From positions 1 to 34,754 of the IMG/VR virus record IMGVR_UViG_3300017773_000057: 34,754 nucleotides of DNA. The stretch is one strand, 5' to 3'. This document shows, piece by piece, positions 29,157 through 34,754 of this stretch. A model generated the notes under the pieces. That model made no database searches, was not told the DNA's origin, and worked only from the letters and a program-made list of their open reading frames with translations. The translations under genes and the position numbers were made by a program. Source of the stretch: a virus. Positions within the stretch are counted from its first letter, which is position 1; each line of letters opens with the position of its first letter.

Positions 29157-32100
29157 TTAACCTACCAAAATCCAATTATTAGCAGTAACACAAACGAATG
29201 ATGCTAATTCATGGTCTGCTATTGCAGCATTTGTAAACCCTGCAATCATAGAGCAATTAGTGCTATTAAGCGTTATTGAAGCAGCACTGCCTTTATTATT
29301 AATAACAGTATATTGAGTTCCTACTGTACCGTTTGCAGGTAAAGTTAATGTTCCGCCTGTCCAATAAACATATGACCCTGATTGTGCTTCTGTTAATGTT
29401 GTATTACTTGATACTGCTACAACTTGTGCTTTAGATGCAATGCCACCATTAGAATCACCTGTAATCCAAGTAACGCTATTACTACCATCGTGGCTTCCTA
29501 TTGTTAATTGTAAATCTCCTGTATTAGATGCAGCCTCAGTATGAGAACCAATTATAACATTACCATCTCCGGTAGTTAATGAATCTCCGGCTCTAGTTCC
29601 TATTAGTGTATTATTTCTACCTGTTTGAACATTCGTTCCGGCCATAAAACCAAGAGCAACATTTTCAACACCTGTAACGTGAGTACTTGAACTACCTTTT
29701 AATGCTTCAAGTCCTATTGCTATTGAATTACCACCATCTAAATATTCAGCAGAACCATAACCTAATGCTACGGATTGTGTTGAATCTGAATCTAAACCTG
29801 CTCTATAACCTAAAAATACGTTGTAAGAACCTGTACCTATTTGTTGTGCTAAAGAGCCAACAATTACGCTATAACCACCTGTTTGTACCGCACTTGCCGA
29901 TTGATGCCCTATAATTACTGAATCATCAGCAGAAGTAATCGCATCTCCGGCATAGTTTCCAATAACTACGTTCTTTTCTGCACCTGCAACAGAACCACCT
30001 AAAGCATCATAACCAATTGCTATGTTATCATTTTCTGTATCAAAACCATCCCCTGCACCATACCCTATTACAGTATTTCTACTTCCACTAGTAATTGTTG
30101 CACCTGCATTGTAGCCATTAGCGGTATTATTACTTCCTGTATTCAAACCACCTAAAGCATTGAAACCTATTGCTGAGTTATTATCTCCCGAACTTAATAA
30201 TCCTAAAGTTCCTCTTCCAAAACCTGCGTTAAATTGTGAACCACTCATAGAACCGGAAGGACTACCCGCAACAAGAGAATTGCTAACTAGAGCCACGTCT
30301 GATAAATCACTAAGTTGAGAAGCACCGCCACCTGCTGCATCTTCCCAAGCAACACCGCTTCCTGTTGAAGTTAGGATTTGGCCATCACTACCTTGACCGC
30401 CATTTACTTTGAAGTTCTCAGCATCAACTAAACCGAAGAAAGAATCTTTAAACTTAAGAGATGAAGTACCTAAATCAACATCGTTATCGCTTGCCGGATA
30501 TAATTGACCATCTGTAAGATAGACTTGGTAATCTCCACCTGCTTGTAAGCCTAGTCTATCTAATGAATACATATAATTTATTGCGCCTCTAATACTGTCA
30601 CTAGCATTATAGAAGAAAATAGCAGCATTATTAACAGCGTTATTTGTAGCGTCTTTCTTAAAATTAATTCTTGAATATTGTTTATTTATATTTAAACCCG
30701 CACCATCCAAATTAACATCACTTGTGAATGTTTTATCACCTGTAAATGTTTGTGTACCTGCTAATGTAGCATCACCTGTATTAGTAGTGTAACTAAACGA
30801 TTCTATTCTATCATTTATTGCAGCAGAAGTCATTAAAGAAGTATCGTTATCTGCAAATGATTCTGCACTTGTTTGTGCAGTAGTTAATGTAATACCATCA
30901 AATGTAAATCCTGTACCAATAGAAGGTGAAGTTAATGTTTTATTAGTGAGGGTTTGAGTACCTGTTAATGTAGCAACTGTTGAATCAATGTTCAATGTTG
31001 CACTACCACTTGTAGCACCACCACTAAGACCTGTACCTGCAACTACTGCTGTTATATCTCCTGAACCTGAACCAAAGTTTTGTGCTGCTATATAATCATA
31101 AACTGCATCACCATCAACTAAACCTGTATTACCATTTGCTACTGTACCTGCATCAGCCCATGCACCATCACCACGAAGATAAGTTGCTGTTTTACCTGCA
31201 TAACTTACAGGTACTAATCCGGGTTTTCCTTCTGATGAAGCACCTGCGCCTTCAAATCTTGGAATGAATATATCCTTTGTACCACCTAATGTAGTTTTGA
31301 CACCAACAGGAGTTTTAACCCCATTAGTACCTACATCACCCGTTGTATGAGTATCAGCCGTTGTACCTGCATAGCCTCTAACTGTTCCTGTTGTTGTATG
31401 TGCGGAAATACCTGTATAATATATTAATTCGTTTTCTATTAATAATAAACCTCTTGTTGGTAAATTACCTGAAGTACCTGAAGTTAATACTACATCACCG
31501 CTATCACCTAAGTTAGATTGTAATGTAGCAGTTAATTGTCCGTAATCACTTGTAAAAGCACTAACTTTATCGCCTGTTATTGCACTATCGGCTAATTCTG
31601 CTGTATCAATAGCAGCAGCACCTACCTTATCATTAGTAACTGCACCTGTACCTAATCTTGCTTCTGTAATAGCACCCGTTCCTATTCTTGAAGCAGGTAA
31701 AGTTCCTGATGTTAATTTATCAGCATTGATTCCTGATGCTAATTTATCGTTAGCAATAGAACCTGCTAACTGAGCGTTTGTGATTGTACCAGAACTAATC
31801 TGTCCTGCAATTGTATCTGCTGTAATAGTTCCACCTAATGATGTAGCAGAACCTGCAATCGTTATCGCACTATTTGCTAATTTAGCATTGGTAACAGCAG
31901 CATTTGCGATTCTAGCGATTGGTAAAGTTCCGGTTGTTAATTTAGAAGCATCTACCCCACTAGCAATATAAGTATTAGCAATAGTGCCTGTTAAAGCAGC
32001 AGAACCATCAAATGAATGTCCAAAGATAGTTCTAGCGGTTTCTAATGTATCTGCTGTATCTGCTTTACCTGTAACATCTCCTGTTAAACTACCTGTAATT

Positions 32101-34754
32101 GTTGTAGCCTTTAAGTTACCATAACTTGCTATTGTAACATTACCTGCTGTATCTCCTACATCATTTGTTTTAACAACAGCCCAAGTATCTGCTGATTCAT
32201 CCCAGATAAAACCTACATTTTGTTCTGAGCCTCTTTCACCTATTATTCCTATATCAACAGCAGGAGTTCCTGATTGCCCATTAGCCATGTATATTAATGG
32301 GTCTTCAACACTTAATGTTGCAGTATTAACTGTAACTGTGTCTCCACCAACTGTCAAATTACCTGCTATTGTAATTGTATCATTTGCATCACCAAAAGTT
32401 ACTGCTCCTCCTAAATTAGAGTTTAGCGCACTAAGTACATCAGTAGTTGTTGTAGTATTTGTATCAGTATTTGTATCAGTGGCAGCAATAGTTATGTTGT
32501 TAGCATCAGTATGTGTTAATGTAACATTAGAACCTGCTACAAACTTAATGTCCTGAGTGCCTGAACCTGCACCACTTTCTGTTAATCTTAATAATATATC
32601 ATTTGAAGAATCAACAAAAGAAGTAGCATATTCATTTTGAGTATTAGTATTAGTGTCTGATTGATGAGTGTCAATCATACTATGGATGTCAGCAGGTGTA
32701 AATCTTCTAATATCAGTTACAGTTCCATCTGTTCTTTCTTGTGAAGTAATTGCTGAGACTTGGGTATTATACGCAGTTTCTACTTGTGAATTACTTAATT
32801 GAGTATTTGTATTAGTATCGGTAGGTTCCGCCCATGTTCCATCCTTCCTCAAGAATGTATCATTGTGAGTACCACTACCCGCAATAACAAGCCCTGCCGC
32901 GTATGAGTTGCCACTACCCATCGCACTATATGTCGTGTTAGTATCAGTCCAAGGTACATTAACATACATTTTACTGCTATCTAATTCAACAGGATAGTTT
33001 TTACCTGATTCAGTATAACCTATTTTAACTAATCCTAATGTACTACTTGAAGCAGTTGAATAGGTTGTATCGCTTTGATGAGTATCAATCATACTTTTAA
33101 TATCAGAAGGAGCGTATCTTCTAATTCCTGTTTCTGTTCCATTTGTTTTTTCAGTAGAACTTACTTGACTAACTTGAGTGTTATATGCAGTCTCTACTTC
33201 TGAATTACTAAGTTGCGTATCTGTATCTGTATCAGTAGAAGAAATAGTTACAACACCATCTTCTTCTGCTAAAGTAATGTTACTACCTTTCTTTAATCTT
33301 AGTGTTTCAGTTGCAGTTAGAGTATTATTAGCAGCACCATTACCATTTGTATCTAATTCTATTGTTCTAAAAGTATTAGTATCTGTATTAGTGGTATAAC
33401 TTGGATTGGCCCAAACTGCCGTTCCGTCTGATTGGTATTTTAAGAAATTGCCTGTAGCACCACCCGCAGGAATATGTTTGTTTCCTGCTGTTGTTGGATG
33501 AGTATAAACAGTATTGGGTGTATTAACTGAGCCACCTAGAGATATATCAGAACCGTTAATTGTTATACTACTATTAGTTAAAGCACTATTAGCAATGTTA
33601 CTTAGAGTGTTATCACTTGCATCTATTGTTTTATTAGTTAATGTTTGAGCATCAGTTAATTGAACAATGTCGCTATTTGTTATAGAAGTAATCTTAGTTG
33701 CTGTTGCGGCATTACCGCTTGTTGATTGATTCCATGTTGGAGGACTTGTAGCGTTAGTTAGATTAATTGCAGAAGGTGTTCCCAAATTAGGAGTTGTTAA
33801 TACTGCATTAGTAGCAGTTAATACACCACCAAGAGTAAGATTATTAGTTAAATCCCAAGTGTCATCTGATTCATCAAAGATAAGAGATGCTTGAGTTACA
33901 CCATTACCACGATAAATACTTATTCCACTTGTAGCAGCAGTAGCAGTATCAGGAGAACCTTGTGTAGTATTTAATTGTAAAATGTTATCTTCAACTTCAA
34001 CAGTAGCCGTATTAATTGTGCTTGTTGTTCCGCTAACTGTTAAATCTCCTGTTACTGTTAAATCTCCTGCCATAGTTACTGTAACATCGGTAGCATCACC
34101 AATCGTAACACTTTCAGTAATTTGGGGTAATCTTGCTGTTAAGTTTGCTACATTAACATCTATATCTGCACTAGAAGCAGCAGAACCCCAAGAAGGTAAT
34201 CCTGATGCTAATTTTAATACTTGTCCATCAGTACCTTTTGCTAATCTAGCATAAGTACCATTTGCTGCTCTATAATATAAATCACCAGAAGCATCACTTC
34301 CTACATTTATTACAGGGCTTGTTAATGTTTTATTCGTTAATGTTTGTAAGCCTGTTAAGGTTACATCTCCACTACTTGCAGTAGCATTTGCCGCAATACC
34401 GCTAAGTTTTGTTTTTTCAGTAGCGGTATAAGAAGCAGTAACTAAGTTCCAACCACCTGTTCCTGTTGCTGATGCAGAATATACTTTATTACCATCATTA
34501 GTATCTACCCATAAATCACCAATAGATACAGCAGTAGGTGGGTCATCTGAACGGAAGGTTTGAGTTTTTGTCGCCCCATCTTCAAACTCTAAGGTTGTTG
34601 TAGCCGCATTTGCGTTTGTTAAACTAAGAGTTTTAGTATTACCACTAACTGATTTTGTTAATGTAATACTAGCATTCTTTACATCATCATCTCCTAATGT
34701 TGTAGAACCATCTGCCGCTTTAAGATTAGTTCCTAGTCTAGCACCAACAGTTGC
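29157..34754 (-). CDS. Giant tail fibre/adhesin, N-terminus cut by window
   Basis: The leftward frame is open from the last base of the window with no stop and no start codon beyond 34073, so at least 1865 residues are encoded and the N-terminus is outside. The internal ATG at 34073 is therefore not the real start. It carries classical phage fibre repeats: DLTVTGDLTVSGTT, TLTNKTLTSP, and a run of TITNAQL/AVTNDKV-like units. Between about 29500 and 30230, it has YadA-like head repeats (NTVIGYGAG, DNIAIGYDALGG, NSAIGFNALGG). The final 80 residues form a separate tip. Such proteins are trimeric beta-structured fibres that bind the host surface. Virion tail role is secure by type; receptor is unknown. 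Confidence 0.88.
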   Translation of the reverse strand, partial: ATVGARLGTNLKAADGSTTLGDDDVKNASITLTKSVSGNTKTLSLTNANAATTTLEFEDGATKTQTFRSDDPPTAVSIGDLWVDTNDGNKVYSASATGTGGWNLVTASYTATEKTKLSGIAANATASSGDVTLTGLQTLTNKTLTSPVINVGSDASGDLYYRAANGTYARLAKGTDGQVLKLASGLPSWGSAASSADIDVNVANLTARLPQITESVTIGDATDVTVTMAGDLTVTGDLTVSGTTSTINTATVEVEDNILQLNTTQGSPDTATAATSGISIYRGNGVTQASLIFDESDDTWDLTNNLTLGGVLTATNAVLTTPNLGTPSAINLTNATSPPTWNQSTSGNAATATKITSITNSDIVQLTDAQTLTNKTIDASDNTLSNIANSALTNSSITINGSDISLGGSVNTPNTVYTHPTTAGNKHIPAGGATGNFLKYQSDGTAVWANPSYTTNTDTNTFRTIELDTNGNGAANNTLTATETLRLKKGSNITLAEEDGVVTISSTDTDTDTQLSNSEVETAYNTQVSQVSSTEKTNGTETGIRRYAPSDIKSMIDTHQSDTTYSTASSSTLGLVKIGYTESGKNYPVELDSSKMYVNVPWTDTNTTYSAMGSGNSYAAGLVIAGSGTHNDTFLRKDGTWAEPTDTNTNTQLSNSQVETAYNTQVSAITSQERTDGTVTDIRRFTPADIHSMIDTHQSDTNTNTQNEYATSFVDSSNDILLRLTESGAGSGTQDIKFVAGSNVTLTHTDANNITIAATDTNTDTNTTTTTDVLSALNSNLGGAVTFGDANDTITIAGNLTVGGDTVTVNTATLSVEDPLIYMANGQSGTPAVDIGIIGERGSEQNVGFIWDESADTWAVVKTNDVGDTAGNVTIASYGNLKATTITGSLTGDVTGKADTADTLETARTIFGHSFDGSAALTGTIANTYIASGVDASKLTTGTLPIARIANAAVTNAKLANSAITIAGSATSLGGTITADTIAGQISSGTITNAQLAGSIANDKLASGINADKLTSGTLPASRIGTGAITEARLGTGAVTNDKVGAAAIDTAELADSAITGDKVSAFTSDYGQLTATLQSNLGDSGDVVLTSGTSGNLPTRGLLLIENELIYYTGISAHTTTGTVRGYAGTTADTHTTGDVGTNGVKTPVGVKTTLGGTKDIFIPRFEGAGASSEGKPGLVPVSYAGKTATYLRGDGAWADAGTVANGNTGLVDGDAVYDYIAAQNFGSGSGDITAVVAGTGLSGGATSGSATLNIDSTVATLTGTQTLTNKTLTSPSIGTGFTFDGITLTTAQTSAESFADNDTSLMTSAAINDRIESFSYTTNTGDATLAGTQTFTGDKTFTSDVNLDGAGLNINKQYSRINFKKDATNNAVNNAAIFFYNASDSIRGAINYMYSLDRLGLQAGGDYQVYLTDGQLYPASDNDVDLGTSSLKFKDSFFGLVDAENFKVNGGQGSDGQILTSTGSGVAWEDAAGGGASQLSDLSDVALVSNSLVAGSPSGSMSGSQFNAGFGRGTLGLLSSGDNNSAIGFNALGGLNTGSNNTANGYNAGATITSGSRNTVIGYGAGDGFDTENDNIAIGYDALGGSVAGAEKNVVIGNYAGDAITSADDSVIIGHQSASAVQTGGYSVIVGSLAQQIGTGSYNVFLGYRAGLDSDSTQSVALGYGSAEYLDGGNSIAIGLEALKGSSSTHVTGVENVALGFMAGTNVQTGRNNTLIGTRAGDSLTTGDGNVIIGSHTEAASNTGDLQLTIGSHDGSNSVTWITGDSNGGIASKAQVVAVSSNTTLTEAQSGSYVYWTGGTLTLPANGTVGTQYTVINNKGSAASITLNSTNCSMIAGFTNAAIADHELASFVCVTANNWILVG
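29500..30230 (-). repeat. YadA-like head repeats in the tail fibre
   Basis: About a dozen degenerate units of roughly 14-20 residues with the core N-x-A/V-I-G-x-x-A occur in this part of the fibre, e.g. NTVIGYGAG, NIAIGYDALG, NVVIGNYAG and NVALGFMAG. In trimeric autotransporter adhesins such units build left-handed beta-roll heads. Borders are approximate. Confidence 0.75.
32656..32809 (-). repeat. Internal duplication in tail fibre, copy 1
   Basis: This segment encodes SNSQVETAYNTQVS, then a R-T-D-G-T-V-T-D-I-R-R stretch and SMIDTHQSDT. It is clearly related to 33068-33222. The copies differ at many codons, so the duplication is not recent. Both are flanked by Asp-Thr/Asn-Thr runs. Confidence 0.85.
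33068..33222 (-). repeat. Internal duplication in tail fibre, copy 2
   Basis: This segment encodes SNSEVETAYNTQVS, a T-N-G-T-E-T-G-I-R-R stretch and SMIDTHQSDT. It aligns end to end with copy 1 at 32656-32809 at the protein level. Its neighbour region encodes DTDTDTQLSN. Confidence 0.85.

Noticed and set aside
34071-34073. Start of the tail fibre at the internal ATG
   Set aside because: The frame continues open, with fibre-type repeats, to the window edge, so this ATG is an internal Met.
31780-34254. Several open frames on the + strand opposite the tail fibre
   Set aside because: Their hydrophobic or low-complexity products mirror the repetitive fibre gene; no ribosome sites are seen.

Overview
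The window looks like part of the genome of a tailed double-stranded DNA virus that infects an archaeon. The best fit is a magrovirus-like virus of marine Group II Euryarchaeota (Poseidoniales). This rests on gene content: sliding clamp (PCNA), clamp loader small subunit (RFC), family B DNA polymerase, ATP-dependent DNA ligase, archaeo-eukaryotic primase, XPF-type nuclease and a TFIIB-like factor sit together with a phage-style tail fibre. The DNA is AT-rich. Genes are packed with ATGA, TAATG or TGATG overlaps, and many starts follow GGTGAT-type Shine-Dalgarno sequences typical of archaea. Host and virus group are inferences; no similarity search was possible.

Layout. Bases 1-27470 are one long rightward gene train. 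Its first part (1-10.7 kb) holds accessory and regulatory genes: a ThiS/MoaD-like ubiquitin-fold protein ending in Gly-Gly-Cys, a compact B12-dependent (class II) ribonucleotide reductase, several zinc-ribbon proteins, a TFB, an E1-like adenylyltransferase, two Myb/SANT-like proteins (one with a C-terminal membrane anchor), a JAMM metalloprotease, a lipoprotein, a possible PC4-like protein and a possible histone-fold protein. The second part (10.7-27.5 kb) is the replication and repair module: DNA ligase, a histone-fold candidate, a LAGLIDADG-like protein, a putative clamp-loader partner, RFC small subunit, a 27-residue peptide with a PCNA-binding motif, an RPA-like ssDNA-binding protein, a RecA-like ATPase, PCNA, a family B polymerase split into two genes, a Cas4-like nuclease, primase, XPF/Hef-like nuclease, a helicase-like ATPase and a DnaQ-like exonuclease. 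A hairpin and T-tract terminator (27471-27530) ends this train.

From 27660 to the end all genes read leftward and belong to the virion module: a very large tail fibre, cut by the window edge, with phage-type repeats and YadA-like head repeats, a small surface protein, a spermidine-synthase/methyltransferase-like protein and a small protein with a Cys-His-Asp arrangement.

The most interesting idea is that the virus carries a minimal archaeal ubiquitin-like (SAMP-type) tagging set: modifier, E1 and JAMM desampylase. Other points worth a second look are the clean break of the polymerase between motifs B and C by three small coupled genes, several candidate PCNA-binding tails including a stand-alone micropeptide, and two candidate histone-fold proteins.
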